A stretch of DNA of 64,000 bases from Rhodobacteraceae bacterium IMCC1909 (lineage in GTDB: Bacteria > Pseudomonadota > Alphaproteobacteria > Rhodobacterales > Rhodobacteraceae), in NCBI GenBank assembly GCA_030704425.1, contig JAPDHM010000002.1, positions 1,054,001 through 1,118,000 on the forward strand. Direction: 5' to 3'. Positions within the stretch are counted from its first letter, which is position 1. Each line of letters begins with the position of its first letter. Below are positions 26,979 through 36,120 of this stretch, piece after piece. Made by a program: the position numbers and the translations under genes. Under the pieces are notes generated by a model. That model was not told where the DNA came from. It saw only the letters and a program-made list of their open reading frames with translations, and made no database searches.

Positions 26979-27818
26979 TTATGCCTTGTTTAGGGTGTCA
27001 AAATCGCTTGCGCTGTGACGCTCCGCCAGACGTTCAGCGGCCGGCCCATGGGTGCGGTTGACCATGCGGCCGCGCTGAAAGGCAGGGCGGGCAAAGATCG
27101 CATCGGCCCAACGCATAACGTTTTTGTAGCTGGTTACATCAAGGAACTCTGCCGCATTATAGAGCAGACCTTTGACCAAGGCACCGTACCATGGTGCGGT
27201 TGCGATATCTGCAATGGAATAGCTGTCTCCGGCCAAAAATTGCCGCTCTGCCAAGTTGCGGTCGAGGACATCGAGTTGGCGTTTCGCCTCCATTGAGAAG
27301 CGGTTGATGGGATATTCAAACTTTTCTGGTGCATAGGCGTAAAAATGGCCAAAGCCGCCACCCAAATAGGGGGCAGATCCATGGAGCCAAAATAACCAAT
27401 TCAATGTTTCGGTACGCTGGGCGATATCCTTGGGAAGAAATTCCCCAAATTTTTCGGCCAGATAAATCAAAATTGATCCACTTTCGAAGATACGAAGCCC
27501 GGTGTCTTGGTCCAGCATGGCAGGAATTTTGGAATTGGGGTTGAGGCCAACAAAACCGCTGCCAAACTGGGCCCCTTCGCTGATGGGGATCAGCCAGGCG
27601 TCATATTCCGCCCCTTCATGCCCAAGCGCAAGCAGCTCCTCAAGCATTGCTGTGACCTTCACACCATTGGGCGTACCTTGAGAATATAACTGCAAAGGGT
27701 GCTGCCCAAGCGGCAGCTCTTTGTCGGAAGTTGCTCCGGCAATCGGTCGGTTTATATTTCTAAATTTGCCGCCATTTTGGGCGTCCCATGTCCAAGCCGT
27801 GGGAGGGGTATAGGCCAT
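26979..27818 (-). CDS. yghU: Glutathione-dependent disulfide-bond oxidoreductase YghU
   Basis: 279-residue nu-class glutathione transferase, which reduces disulfides and organic hydroperoxides with bound glutathione. The N-terminal extension (YTPPTAWTWDAQNGGKFRNI) and INRPIAGAT ... QLYSQGTPNGVKV match E. coli YghU closely. The Thr-Pro-Asn motif that holds two glutathiones is present. GGAG six bases before the ATG at 27818 decides the start over an in-frame TTG 12 bp upstream. Confidence 0.93.
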   Translation of the reverse strand: MAYTPPTAWTWDAQNGGKFRNINRPIAGATSDKELPLGQHPLQLYSQGTPNGVKVTAMLEELLALGHEGAEYDAWLIPISEGAQFGSGFVGLNPNSKIPAMLDQDTGLRIFESGSILIYLAEKFGEFLPKDIAQRTETLNWLFWLHGSAPYLGGGFGHFYAYAPEKFEYPINRFSMEAKRQLDVLDRNLAERQFLAGDSYSIADIATAPWYGALVKGLLYNAAEFLDVTSYKNVMRWADAIFARPAFQRGRMVNRTHGPAAERLAERHSASDFDTLNKA

Positions 27819-27931
27819 TTTATTCTCCAATGTCTTCGCGCTTCAACATAGGTAGCGCAGTTGGAAACACAATGGCGAAGGGTGTTAATTGGCTGCGAGG
27901 GAGAAAGAAAGGCTTTTACGCAAATGGGATT

Positions 27932-28537
27932 TCAAATGTTCTGTGCCGTCTCTGCGTCACGCCCGAGTGTGGCTTCAAAAATCAGGTGCTGTTCTTCAAG
28001 GGCTTTTACCCAGCGATAATTGCGTAGCACCAGTTGGTAGCCAATGTATTTTTCGTAAATATTTTGGAAGATTGCGATCATATGCTGAGAGTTGCAGGCC
28101 CGCACCAAGGCAAAATGAAACTCCCAATCACAGTGCAGTTGGCGTTCTAGAGAAACGTCCTCGCCAGCCATAATTTTCTTGCCAATCATGGCCAATTTGT
28201 GGTGGGCAGATACTAGATTGCTCTCCCAATTTTTATCACCAAAAGCGCAGGAGGCTTTGATAGCAGCGCATTGCAGTAATACGCGGAGATTGGACAGCTC
28301 AATCAGGTCCTCGTTGGACATTGTACGAACCAAAAAACCGCGTCGCTCGGGCGCGTCCACAAACCCATCACTGGCCAGCCGGTTAAGTGTTTCTCTTAAG
28401 GTTGAAACACTGACTGAGTACTGCACTTTTAAGGCGTTTAATTTCAGCTTTTTCCCTGGAGTTAGAGCGCCGGTGATAATGTCGGATTTAATCTTCAAAT
28501 AAACCGAAGATCCGACCGTTGTCGCGGCACTCGTCAT
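27932..28537 (-). CDS. GntR-family regulator, FCD type, shortened C-terminus
   Basis: 201-residue regulator. The winged helix is at residues 10-75 (LKIKSDIITGALTPGKKL, then STLRETLNRLASDGFVDAPERRGFLV) and the helical FCD ligand domain follows (CDWEFHFALVRACNSQ, EEQHLIFEATLGRDAETA). FCD proteins usually run 20-30 residues beyond this point with a last metal-binding His; here the frame stops right after AQNI. The 3' end may be truncated or naturally short. Target unknown: it could control yghU downstream or the kynU-pobA pair upstream. Confidence 0.8.
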   Translation of the reverse strand: MTSAATTVGSSVYLKIKSDIITGALTPGKKLKLNALKVQYSVSVSTLRETLNRLASDGFVDAPERRGFLVRTMSNEDLIELSNLRVLLQCAAIKASCAFGDKNWESNLVSAHHKLAMIGKKIMAGEDVSLERQLHCDWEFHFALVRACNSQHMIAIFQNIYEKYIGYQLVLRNYRWVKALEEQHLIFEATLGRDAETAQNI

Positions 28538-29136
28538 TTGCGCTACCCTGCTTCGCTTATAAAATAATCATACACATTTTCAGGGAGTTCCTCAACATAA
28601 CAGAATATCTGATAAAAATTTAAGTACCATATATATGGAGCCTATTATCTCATTTATATGAGATAATATCTGATATAGTGGCTCCAGTTTTGGAATTTTC
28701 AGTGGGTTCAAATGTGACCATAAAGTGAAAATCGCGAATCAATAAAATCATATGATTAAATTTCCATCATACAAAAAAGGTAAAAAAAGATTAAATTTAT
28801 AGCATATTCTTAATCCGCATAATAAACGCCTACTAAGGTGCATTTGACCCATTTTGCGGCCATAACTTGCCCGCCTGAGGTCGAGTCCCGAATATCGGGA
28901 ATTTAACATGCAGGAGGAAAATTATCCGCTATTATTTATTCTAGAACCTGGTAGGGTAACGAGATCACTGTAGCGGTCATTTAGTTCTGCCACCAAACCC
29001 AAGCCGAACACCGCGTGACTTGCTATTCCAAGCTCTGGAAACCTCTTTCATTTTAACTGAAAGAGGTTTTCGTGCTTCCAATAAACCTATGAGGGGCCAA
29101 TTGGGCCAAAACAAGCGACCGCTGCGCCCGGCCGCT
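28538..29136. other. AT-rich gene-free stretch, 600 bp
   Basis: The left half (28560-28830) is strikingly AT-rich compared with its neighbours and has overlapping near-palindromes such as TATCTCATTTATATGAGATA at 28646-28665. The right half holds a small hairpin CCCGAATATCGGG, a 21-codon frame starting at the ATG at 28908 without a family match, and then a perfect 12-bp terminator at 29039-29070. No protein gene longer than this is supported. A small RNA ending at the terminator is possible. Confidence 0.45.
29039..29070 (+). terminator. Intrinsic terminator without an assigned gene
   Basis: A perfect 12-bp stem (AAACCTCTTTCA with TGAAAGAGGTTT, 7-nt loop) is followed by TTTT on the plus strand. 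No plus-strand gene is visible upstream, so it may end a small RNA, or serve the minus strand less well as a bidirectional element. Confidence 0.65.
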
Positions 29137-30333
29137 TTAGGTCACCAAGGCTTTATTTTGAAATTCTGGGTTCTGCCAAGTTCTTTCATTTAATATATTG
29201 GCTAAAATATCAACTGCTTGGGTGATATCTTCCAAGCTGGTGAATAAGGGTGTGATGCCAAAGCGCATAATATTAGGCGCTCTAAAATCTCCGATGACCC
29301 CTTGCGCAATCAGAGCTTGCATACAGGCATAGCCATGTTCAAACTCAAAGGCCACATGGCTGCCGCGCTGCTCGGGATCGCGGGGGCTGGCGAGGGTTAA
29401 GCCGGGGCATTTGGCTTCAACACCGGAAATCAGGGCCTCTGAAAGCTCAATTGACCGGATCCGCAAATCCAACATATTTACCCCATCCCAAATATCCAAT
29501 GCGGCCCCAAGCAAAGAGAAGGCCGCAATTGAAGGGGTGCCGATCCGCATGCGATCAATTTTTCCTGGCATCGGACGGAAGTTGAGATCAAAAGCAAAAG
29601 GTGCCGCATGTGCAAACCAGCCTGAGAGCACGGGCTCCACCTGATCGATCAAGCGGGGAGCGACATAGATAAACGCTGGCCCGCCGGGGCCAGAATTTAG
29701 GAATTTATAGGTGCATCCGATTGCAAAATCGGCATTTGTGCCATACATATCAACAGGAATAGCACCGATAGAATGGGCCAAGTCCCAAACCACCGTTGCA
29801 CCAACGCTGTGTGCTTTTTTGATAATGGCCTGCATGTCATGTTTGCGGCCGCTGCGGTAATCAACCTCTGTGACCATGACGGTGGCCACCTCTTCGGTGA
29901 TATGATCCAAAACATCCTCAGGTGCAGGGGTGCGCAGTTCGTAGCCCACATCACGCAAACCCATGAGCCCTTCAACCATGTAAAGATCTGTGGGGAAGTT
30001 GCCGCTGTCTGACAGGATCACCCGGCGCTTAGGGGCCAAGGCGAGCGCCGCGGCGGCCGCTTGGAAGACCCTTATCGAGAGCGTGTCTCCGACCACGGTA
30101 CTGCCCGCAGGGGCACCGATCAAACGCCCCAACCTATCACCGAGCGTATTGCTCTGCATGAACCAGTTTTTCGTGTTCCAGCCCCTGACTAATTCCGTGC
30201 GCCATTCATCCATTAAAAAGCTGTTGATCGCATTGGGAGCCGCTTTTGGCATAGGTCCAAGGGAATTTCCGTTGAGATAGATCACACCGGGTGGAATATC
30301 GAACATCTGTCGGGTCTTCGTAAAATCGGTCAT
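29137..30333 (-). CDS. kynU: Kynureninase
   Basis: PLP enzyme splitting kynurenine to anthranilate and alanine (tryptophan catabolism); 398 residues, the usual length. It starts with the kynureninase-typical YLNGNSLGPMPK. The PLP Asp lies in VVWDLAHSIGAIPVD and the PLP Lys in IGCTYKFLNSGPGGPAF. The C-terminal SHVAFEFEHGYACMQALI also fits. It lies 63 bp downstream of pobA on the same strand. Tryptophan dioxygenase and kynurenine formamidase genes are not in the window. Confidence 0.93.
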   Translation of the reverse strand: MTDFTKTRQMFDIPPGVIYLNGNSLGPMPKAAPNAINSFLMDEWRTELVRGWNTKNWFMQSNTLGDRLGRLIGAPAGSTVVGDTLSIRVFQAAAAALALAPKRRVILSDSGNFPTDLYMVEGLMGLRDVGYELRTPAPEDVLDHITEEVATVMVTEVDYRSGRKHDMQAIIKKAHSVGATVVWDLAHSIGAIPVDMYGTNADFAIGCTYKFLNSGPGGPAFIYVAPRLIDQVEPVLSGWFAHAAPFAFDLNFRPMPGKIDRMRIGTPSIAAFSLLGAALDIWDGVNMLDLRIRSIELSEALISGVEAKCPGLTLASPRDPEQRGSHVAFEFEHGYACMQALIAQGVIGDFRAPNIMRFGITPLFTSLEDITQAVDILANILNERTWQNPEFQNKALVT

Positions 30334-30396
30334 TGAGACTCCCTCTCGGTCTTAAGCTATCGGTAACCTATTATTATCTTTAGTCACCTGGCGCGA

Positions 30397-31575
30397 TCAA
30401 TAGGGTAGGCCAACATAGTTTTCAGCCATAGCTTGTTGCGTGGCACGATTGCTGCGCAAGAATTCTATTTCTGCCAGCTGCATCTTAAAATCAAAGGCGC
30501 TTTGGTCTGGATAGCGATGCATGAGCGATGAGAACCACCAGCTGAAGCGTTCGGCCTTCCAAACCCGGGCCAGGGCCAGCTCGGAGTAGCCATCAATCCC
30601 CGCCGCATCGCCTGTCTCGTAAAACTGCCGCAAGCCATTATAAAGATAATGCACATCAGAGGCGGCTGTATTGAGGCCTTTTGCGCCGGTGGGCGGCACG
30701 ATATGGGCCGCATCGCCACAGAGGAACAAGCGGCCCCAACGCATTGGCTCGCTGACAAATGACCGCAGAGGTGCGATGCTTTTCTCTATCGAAGGACCCG
30801 TGACCATTTTTTCCGCGACCTCTGGTGGTAGCCGGCGCTTCAATTCGGCCCAAAAGGCCGCATCGCTCCAATCCTCTGGTCGGTCGGTTAGGTCGCATTG
30901 AATGTAGTAGCGGCTGAGGTTTTCGTTGCGCATAGAGCAAAGTGCGAATCCGCGTTCGGAGTTTGCGTAGATCAGCTCATGGCTGACCGGAGGTGTGCGC
31001 GACAAAATTCCAAGCCAGCCAAAGGGGTAGATTTTCTCATATTCTTTGCGGATCTCGTTCGGAATGGTTTTGCGACTAACCCCGTGATACCCATCACAGC
31101 CGGCCACGAAATCACAGCTGATCTTATGGGTTTGCCCGTCTTTGCGATAGGTGACAGTGGCCGCGTCGCTTTCAAGATCGTGAATCTCTACGTCTTCCAC
31201 ATTATACTCAATCTGACCACCCATAGCTTCGCGCGCATCATAAAGATCTCGGGTGACCTCAGTTTGCCCATAAACCATGACGGAATGCCCAGTCAGCTCT
31301 TTGAAATCGATGCGAAACATCTCATCGCCATAGGAGATGAGCGTGCCGTCATGGGCGAAGCCTTCCTTGGCCATACGGCCACCGATCCCGGCCTCCTCCA
31401 TCAGCCCGAGCAGCCCGCGTTCCAAGACGCCGGCGCGAATACGGCTGAGCACATAGTCTTTAGATTTTCGCTCCAATACCACCGATTGAATGCCGCGTTT
31501 ATGCAGCAATTGCGACAAAAGCAGCCCGGAAGGGCCGCCGCCGATAATGACAATCTGTGTCCTACGCTCACTCAT
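30397..31575 (-). CDS. pobA: 4-hydroxybenzoate 3-monooxygenase
   Basis: FAD- and NADPH-dependent hydroxylase turning 4-hydroxybenzoate into protocatechuate; 392 residues, as in Pseudomonas PobA. Visible features are the FAD motif IVIIGGGPSGLLLSQLL, RIRAGVLERG, the DG motif CDFVAGCDGYHGVSR and the signature LFLCGDAAHIVPPTGAKG. I start at MSERRTQ; the frame extends seven codons further but without support. No pca cluster or PobR-type regulator is adjacent; kynU follows on the same strand. Confidence 0.93.
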   Translation of the reverse strand: MSERRTQIVIIGGGPSGLLLSQLLHKRGIQSVVLERKSKDYVLSRIRAGVLERGLLGLMEEAGIGGRMAKEGFAHDGTLISYGDEMFRIDFKELTGHSVMVYGQTEVTRDLYDAREAMGGQIEYNVEDVEIHDLESDAATVTYRKDGQTHKISCDFVAGCDGYHGVSRKTIPNEIRKEYEKIYPFGWLGILSRTPPVSHELIYANSERGFALCSMRNENLSRYYIQCDLTDRPEDWSDAAFWAELKRRLPPEVAEKMVTGPSIEKSIAPLRSFVSEPMRWGRLFLCGDAAHIVPPTGAKGLNTAASDVHYLYNGLRQFYETGDAAGIDGYSELALARVWKAERFSWWFSSLMHRYPDQSAFDFKMQLAEIEFLRSNRATQQAMAENYVGLPY

Positions 31576-31790
31576 AACCTGTCTCGCAATGATCAAATCT
31601 ACGCATTAGACCCGCCCGTTAAACAGTGGTCCAATCCGAGCGAGAGTTCAAGCACCGAGACATCTGGGCTGAGCAAGGGCAATCGCCCATTGCGCAATGG
31701 CAAAAAAACACTAACAAAAGTCAAAAATATATTTTCGCCTCATCCCAGGTTATCACTAGGGTGGCGCGAACGTGTTCCAAAGGGGGGCTT

Positions 31791-32723
31791 ATGCTGGTTG
31801 TTGGGGGAGACAATTTAATTGATCTCATCGAGATATCGCGCGACGATGCTGCGGTCTCATTCGCGGGTGCCCGTGGCGGCTCCGGTTATAACACGGCCCG
31901 CGCGACGGCGCGGCAGGGGCAAGACGTGGGTTTCATTACCCCCATAGCAGAGGATAATCTGGGGCATTTTCTGGCGGATAAAATGGTGGCTGATGGGGTG
32001 GCGCTGCTCAGCCCGCGATCGAAAAAACCCTCTTCATTGGCGGTGGTAACTTTGGTCAATGGCCAGCCCAGTTATCAATTTTACCGAGGCGATACGGCTG
32101 AACGGCAGGTGGATTTACCCTCCCTCAACGCCCATTTCCCGAAAAATGGCCGCGCTTTTCACCTGACCTCTTTGTCAATCATAGCTGGGGCGGATGCCGA
32201 GGCTTGGGCTGAATTTTTTGTTGCAAAACACAAAGTGGGTATCGTCACTACTTTGGATCCCAATGTGCGCCCAATGCTGATTGAGGATCGCGAGCCCTAC
32301 CTTGCGCGCCTTTGGTATTTGATGTGGCATTCGGATGTCATCAAGCTCAGTGATGAAGACCTGGAGTGGATTTATCCTGAGTTGTCATTTGAAGCGGCTT
32401 GCGAGGCCTTGTTGGCCAAGGCCACAGCTAAGCTGACCATCATCACCAAAGGTGCCGAGGGCGCCCTTGGATATTGCAATGGTCACCGGGTCATCGTGCC
32501 GGCTCATCCGGTGGGGAGATTGATCGATACGGTTGGCGCTGGGGATACCTTCATGGGAACGGTATTAAGCGGCCTCAACGGTGCAGATCTGCTCACGCAA
32601 ACCGCCTTGTCAGAGTTGACGCGGGACGGGCTGCAAGATCTTTTGAGCCAGGCTGCCAAAGCGGCTGCGATCAACTGTGGACGTGAAGGCTGTGATCCGC
32701 CCAGCAGCGCGGAATTGCTTTAA
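31791..32723 (+). CDS. PfkB-family carbohydrate kinase
   Basis: 310-residue sugar kinase of the ribokinase/fructokinase family. The substrate-side GG motif is in GARGGSGYNTARATARQG and the phosphate/anion-hole signature with catalytic Asp in RLIDTVGAGDTFMGTVLSG. It probably phosphorylates fructose or a related sugar, which would fit the mannitol-to-fructose route encoded at 1-6 kb, although the genes are far apart. The ATG at 31791 has AGGGGGG upstream, which decides it against a longer frame from 31626. Its last bases overlap the convergent mipZ gene by 4 bp. Confidence 0.87.
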   Translation: MLVVGGDNLIDLIEISRDDAAVSFAGARGGSGYNTARATARQGQDVGFITPIAEDNLGHFLADKMVADGVALLSPRSKKPSSLAVVTLVNGQPSYQFYRGDTAERQVDLPSLNAHFPKNGRAFHLTSLSIIAGADAEAWAEFFVAKHKVGIVTTLDPNVRPMLIEDREPYLARLWYLMWHSDVIKLSDEDLEWIYPELSFEAACEALLAKATAKLTIITKGAEGALGYCNGHRVIVPAHPVGRLIDTVGAGDTFMGTVLSGLNGADLLTQTALSELTRDGLQDLLSQAAKAAAINCGREGCDPPSSAELL

Positions 32724-33529
32724 AAAGCAACCGATACATTGGGCAGGTTTAGGGCCTTGACCAATTCGCGCAGCTCTTGCCTTGCGGCGATATTGGATAT
32801 GCTCAACTGATTGATCCCCACATCCTTGAGATCAAGCAGGGTGAGACCGCGGGGAAATAATTCGCGAAAGATCACCCGTTCGCCAAATCCAGGCGCCACG
32901 CGAAACCCGATTCGCTTGGCGAGGAGCGCGATGGCATCTCCCATTTTTTGTTTGTTGATCATGTTTTGCGTGCCGAGGCGGTTGCGCACCACGATCCAAT
33001 CCAAGGGCGCCAACCCGGCCTTGGCGCGCAGTTGTCGCGCGCTCCACACCATTTCGGAATATACAGACGGGCCTTTTACCGTAATCCCATCACTCTCAAT
33101 TTTTGCTAGAAGATCAAAGTCGACGAAGCTGTCATTAAGCGGTGTGATAAGGGTATTGGCCATAGCATGTGCCATTTGAGACAGGCGCGTGTGGCTGCCT
33201 GGACAATCAATCATGATGAAATCAGACTCTGGCTCCAGCAGTTCTACAGCGGCCGAAAGGCGGCGGTCCATCAGGTTTTCACCTGGGTTAAGATCGGCTT
33301 CGGCAATTTCAGGTAAATCAATGTAATTGGGCGATTGGAGCGTGACGTCGCTTTGGGCTGCATAGCGGATACGGTTGGTGACATATTGGCCGAATGTTTT
33401 CTGGCGTAAGTCCAAATCCAGACCGCCTACCCGGTGACCCATACGCGCCAAAGCTGTGGCAAGATGCATGGTTGTGGTCGACTTGCCGGAACCACCCTTT
33501 TCGTTGCCCACGACAATAATATGCGCCAT
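32720..33529 (-). CDS. mipZ: Division-plane positioning ATPase MipZ
   Basis: 269-residue ParA/MinD-type ATPase of alphaproteobacteria, which forms a gradient from the pole-proximal ParB-origin complex and inhibits FtsZ so that division occurs at midcell. The deviant Walker A is NEKGGSGKSTTTMHLA at the N-terminus, followed by GGLDLDLRQKTFGQYV and the Walker B region FIMIDCPGSHTRLS. The size and the DLDLRQ segment separate it from ParA. I start at MAHIIVVGNEKGG with GAGG upstream. It lies upstream of rpmE on the other side of a 176-bp gap. Confidence 0.92.
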   Translation of the reverse strand: MAHIIVVGNEKGGSGKSTTTMHLATALARMGHRVGGLDLDLRQKTFGQYVTNRIRYAAQSDVTLQSPNYIDLPEIAEADLNPGENLMDRRLSAAVELLEPESDFIMIDCPGSHTRLSQMAHAMANTLITPLNDSFVDFDLLAKIESDGITVKGPSVYSEMVWSARQLRAKAGLAPLDWIVVRNRLGTQNMINKQKMGDAIALLAKRIGFRVAPGFGERVIFRELFPRGLTLLDLKDVGINQLSISNIAARQELRELVKALNLPNVSVAF

Positions 33530-33652
33530 CTCATGCCTCACAAATTTAGTGTATTTTGCCCCGGATATAGACGCGCAACGCGATCAAGGGAAGCACCTTG
33601 CGCAAGACCTCTGCCCCTTTCGATGTTTTTTGATTTATGGACCAAAGCCAAC

Positions 33653-33684
33653 AAAAAAGACCGGCTCCAAGAAGCCGGCCTTTT
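33653..33684 (-). terminator. Terminator of the rplS-rpmE genes
   Basis: On the minus strand GGCCGGCTTC / AGCCGGTC stem with TTGG loop runs into TTTTTT, about 22 bp after the rpmE stop. Confidence 0.88.
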
Positions 33685-33705
33685 GAATTCGTGAAGGGGA
33701 ATGGC

Positions 33706-33927
33706 TTAGAAGCCCAAACCTTCGTATTTCTTTTTGAACTTTGACACACGGCCGCCAGTGTCCATCAAGCGCGCGCCGCCACCGGTCCAAGCTGGATGCA
33801 CGGAGGGGTCGATGTCCAAAGACAGCTGATCGCCATCTGCACCATAGGTGGAGCGCATTTGTACGATGTCGCCATTGGTCATTTTGACATTGATGAAGTG
33901 ATAGTCTGGATGGGTATCTTTTTTCAT
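33706..33927 (-). CDS. rpmE: 50S ribosomal protein L31
   Basis: 73-residue ribosomal protein: [20 protein letters not shown] at the start and [18 protein letters not shown] in the middle. The zinc-ribbon cysteines of the C+ form are absent, so this is the zinc-independent type, as is usual in this group. It follows rplS by 11 bp and is closed by a terminator. Confidence 0.95.
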   Translation of the reverse strand: MKKDTHPDYHFINVKMTNGDIVQMRSTYGADGDQLSLDIDPSVHPAWTGGGARLMDTGGRVSKFKKKYEGLGF

Positions 33928-33938
33928 GGTCCCGCTCC

Positions 33939-34310
33939 TTAAGACTTGGGTTTATAGTTGGTTTGCTCTGCGATACGTGCGGATTTACCACGACGATCCC
34001 GGAGGTAATATAGCTTGGCGCGACGTACGCGACCACGGCGAACAACGGTGATGCTGTCGATGTTTGTGGAATGCAGAGGGAACACACGTTCTACGCCTTC
34101 ACCAAACGAAATTTTACGAACAGTGAACGATCCTGCGATGCCGACGCCATTGTTGCGTGCGACACATACGCCTTCGTAGTTCTGAACCCGGCTTCTGGTG
34201 CCCTCGGTTACTTTAAAACCAACACGCACGGTGTCACCGGCTTTGAAATCGGGAATGTCTTTCCCGAGGGCGGCAATTTGTTCCGCCTCTAATTGTGCAA
34301 TCAGATTCAT
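33939..34310 (-). CDS. rplS: 50S ribosomal protein L19
   Basis: 123 residues starting [16 protein letters not shown], with AAGGAG placed eight bases upstream. [19 protein letters not shown] and the [23 protein letters not shown] tail are characteristic. The frame can be extended 85 codons upstream, but that region has no L19 likeness. A 290-bp gap separates it from trmD; I see no gene or clear promoter there. Confidence 0.95.
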   Translation of the reverse strand: MNLIAQLEAEQIAALGKDIPDFKAGDTVRVGFKVTEGTRSRVQNYEGVCVARNNGVGIAGSFTVRKISFGEGVERVFPLHSTNIDSITVVRRGRVRRAKLYYLRDRRGKSARIAEQTNYKPKS

Positions 34311-34600
34311 CTGACGCTCCTTTGGTTGCTCGTGGTTGTTCCACAAAGTTTGATACCACCTCAGAGCTCTCAGTCTTCTTCCGGGTCCACCGCAGTGCCC
34401 GCTAGAGATCAGGTCGTCGTTGCTTGTTGCTGTACGAATGGGTTTGTGGATCCGCAGGCCCCGAAGAAAGGGTGCACGTATAATCGAAAACGCAATAGCA
34501 CAGCCGGCCGAATCCATCTCTGGACCCGACCTGAGCCGTATATTTCGAGACTGCGGGCAAAGCAAGAGGATAGATTGGGACTGTGGCGCTCAAGCGCGCC

Positions 34601-35383
34601 TTATTTCCAATATTTTTCCCAAAGATCTGGCCGGCGGTCTTGGGTGAGGGCTTCGGATTGTTTGGCCTGCCATTGTGCCACCTTGCCATGATCACCAGAC
34701 AGCAACACAGGCGGGATTTCGCGTCCTTCCCAAATTGGCGGGCGGGTGTATTGCGGGTGTTCCAGCAGGCCGTTGGAAAAGCTCTCTTGTTCTGTGCTGG
34801 CTTGGTTGCCTAACACGCCAGGAATGAGACGGACAGCGGCGTCCAGCATGACCTGTGCTGCCAATTCACCACCGGAAAGCACATAATCCCCAATGCTAAT
34901 TTCTTCGATTTGAAAGTGATCAATCACCCTTTGGTCGATCCCCTCAAACCGGCCACATAGGACCACAGCACCCGGACCATCGGCCAGCGCTTGCGCGCGG
35001 GCTTGGGTCAATGGACGACCGCGGGGCGACATATAAATTATTGGGCAGGGCGGGCGGCGCAGCGATATATCTGACAAGGCGCGACCCAATACATCGGCAC
35101 GCATGACCATACCTGCCCCGCCACCGGCTGGGGTGTCATCAACATTGCGATGCTTGCCCTCTCCATAGGGCCGCAGATCATGGGTGTGCAATTGCCACTT
35201 GTCGTCTTTCAGTCCTTTCCCAGTGAGGGAGGCCCCCAACACGCCTGGAAAAAGATCAGGAAAAAGTGTGATCACATCGGCGCGCCAGACACCGGCTAAA
35301 TCTGGCGTTTCCCCATCTAGCGCCCGAGGTTTGAGCGTTGCACGGATCGACTTGCGCCCATGAGATTTGCTGGGTGCGGTCAT
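34601..35383 (-). CDS. trmD: tRNA (guanine37-N1)-methyltransferase
   Basis: SPOUT methyltransferase that makes m1G37 in tRNAs reading CNN codons and prevents frameshifting; 260 residues. [21 protein letters not shown], the knot region [17 protein letters not shown] and [15 protein letters not shown] are the family signatures. An N-terminal extension of about 30 basic residues precedes the core. Its start overlaps the rimM stop by 4 bp. Confidence 0.95.
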   Translation of the reverse strand: MTAPSKSHGRKSIRATLKPRALDGETPDLAGVWRADVITLFPDLFPGVLGASLTGKGLKDDKWQLHTHDLRPYGEGKHRNVDDTPAGGGAGMVMRADVLGRALSDISLRRPPCPIIYMSPRGRPLTQARAQALADGPGAVVLCGRFEGIDQRVIDHFQIEEISIGDYVLSGGELAAQVMLDAAVRLIPGVLGNQASTEQESFSNGLLEHPQYTRPPIWEGREIPPVLLSGDHGKVAQWQAKQSEALTQDRRPDLWEKYWK

Positions 35384-35883
35384 AAGAGCCCTTCGGGCGG
35401 ATCAATAACAATCCGCCGTGCCGCCAGATCTACCGTGGGCACAATCGCCTTGGTAAAGGGGATTAAGGCCGTATCTGACGCACCGGGGACGGTGACCTCA
35501 AGCAAATCATCAGCGCCGTGGTTCATCACGGATTTCACATGACCCATTTCAATTCCACCGGTGTCGCAGACCTGTAGGCCGATCAAATCGGAATAGTAGT
35601 ATTCATCATCTGGCAAAGCCGGCAGGTCTTCACGGCGGGCAAACAGCTGTGTGCTGCGCAGCATATCTGCTTGTTCCTTGGTCTCTACACCAATGATGCG
35701 GGCTGAAAACCCATTTTTGATTTGGCCGATCAACGACAGCTCAAAGCTGCGTGTCCCGGATTCGTCCAACAAGGGCACATAGGTTTCGAGATCGCTTGGG
35801 TTGGCGCAATAGCTTTTCACCCGCAATTCGCCACGCACCCCGTAAGCGCCTGCAATAATGCCAACACAGATTAACGCTGTCAT
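35380..35883 (-). CDS. rimM: Ribosome maturation factor RimM
   Basis: 167-residue 30S maturation factor acting with S19. The N-terminal barrel begins [19 protein letters not shown]; the PRC-barrel half contains [11 protein letters not shown] and ends with [13 protein letters not shown], as in RimM. The ATG at 35883 overlaps the stop of the small membrane-protein gene upstream (CAATGA), which fixes the start over a longer frame. Confidence 0.94.
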   Translation of the reverse strand: MTALICVGIIAGAYGVRGELRVKSYCANPSDLETYVPLLDESGTRSFELSLIGQIKNGFSARIIGVETKEQADMLRSTQLFARREDLPALPDDEYYYSDLIGLQVCDTGGIEMGHVKSVMNHGADDLLEVTVPGASDTALIPFTKAIVPTVDLAARRIVIDPPEGLL

Positions 35884-36026
35884 TGGGTCACTCCTAAACA
35901 ATAGCCGTTCTTCATTTTGCCACCGTCTTCGATGCACAGCTCGCTGGCTTGATGACGGGCGTAAAAATACCCAACCAAGAAGCAGGTTCCGATCAGCATC
36001 AAAGAGCGAATAGGGCGCAACAACAT
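35880..36026 (-). CDS. Small single-pass membrane protein in the rimM operon
   Basis: 48 residues from an ATG at 36026, too short for usual gene-length cut-offs. It begins [20 protein letters not shown], a positively charged start followed by one hydrophobic helix (about residues 8-23). A short tail has two cysteines framing a Gly/Lys segment ([13 protein letters not shown]). GTAGG lies six bases before the ATG. The TGA stop overlaps the rimM ATG, a tight coupling that argues for a real gene. I believe similar small proteins occur at this place in other Rhodobacteraceae, but that needs a search. Function unknown. Confidence 0.75.
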   Translation of the reverse strand: MLLRPIRSLMLIGTCFLVGYFYARHQASELCIEDGGKMKNGYCLGVTQ

Positions 36027-36057
36027 AACCTACCCTTACTTCGAAACCTGAAAATGG

Positions 36058-36080
36058 AAAACCCCGCCAAAGAGGCGGGG
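36058..36080 (-). terminator. Terminator between rpsP and the rimM group
   Basis: CCCCGCC/GGCGGGG stem with CTCTTTGG-side loop and four T residues on the minus strand, about 40 bp after the rpsP stop. It could separate rpsP transcription from, or attenuate entry into, the rimM-trmD genes. Confidence 0.78.
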
Positions 36081-36120
36081 CTCATTATTTTTCGAAGCGC
36101 AGGCGGCGCCACGCGGAAGA

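Noticed and set aside
28860-28905. tRNA-like T-arm (GGTCGAGTCCC)
   Set aside because: No matching acceptor, D-arm or anticodon arm can be drawn around it.
33939-34565. 208-residue version of ribosomal protein L19
   Set aside because: The extra N-terminal part has no L19 likeness, and AAGGAG marks the ATG at 34310.
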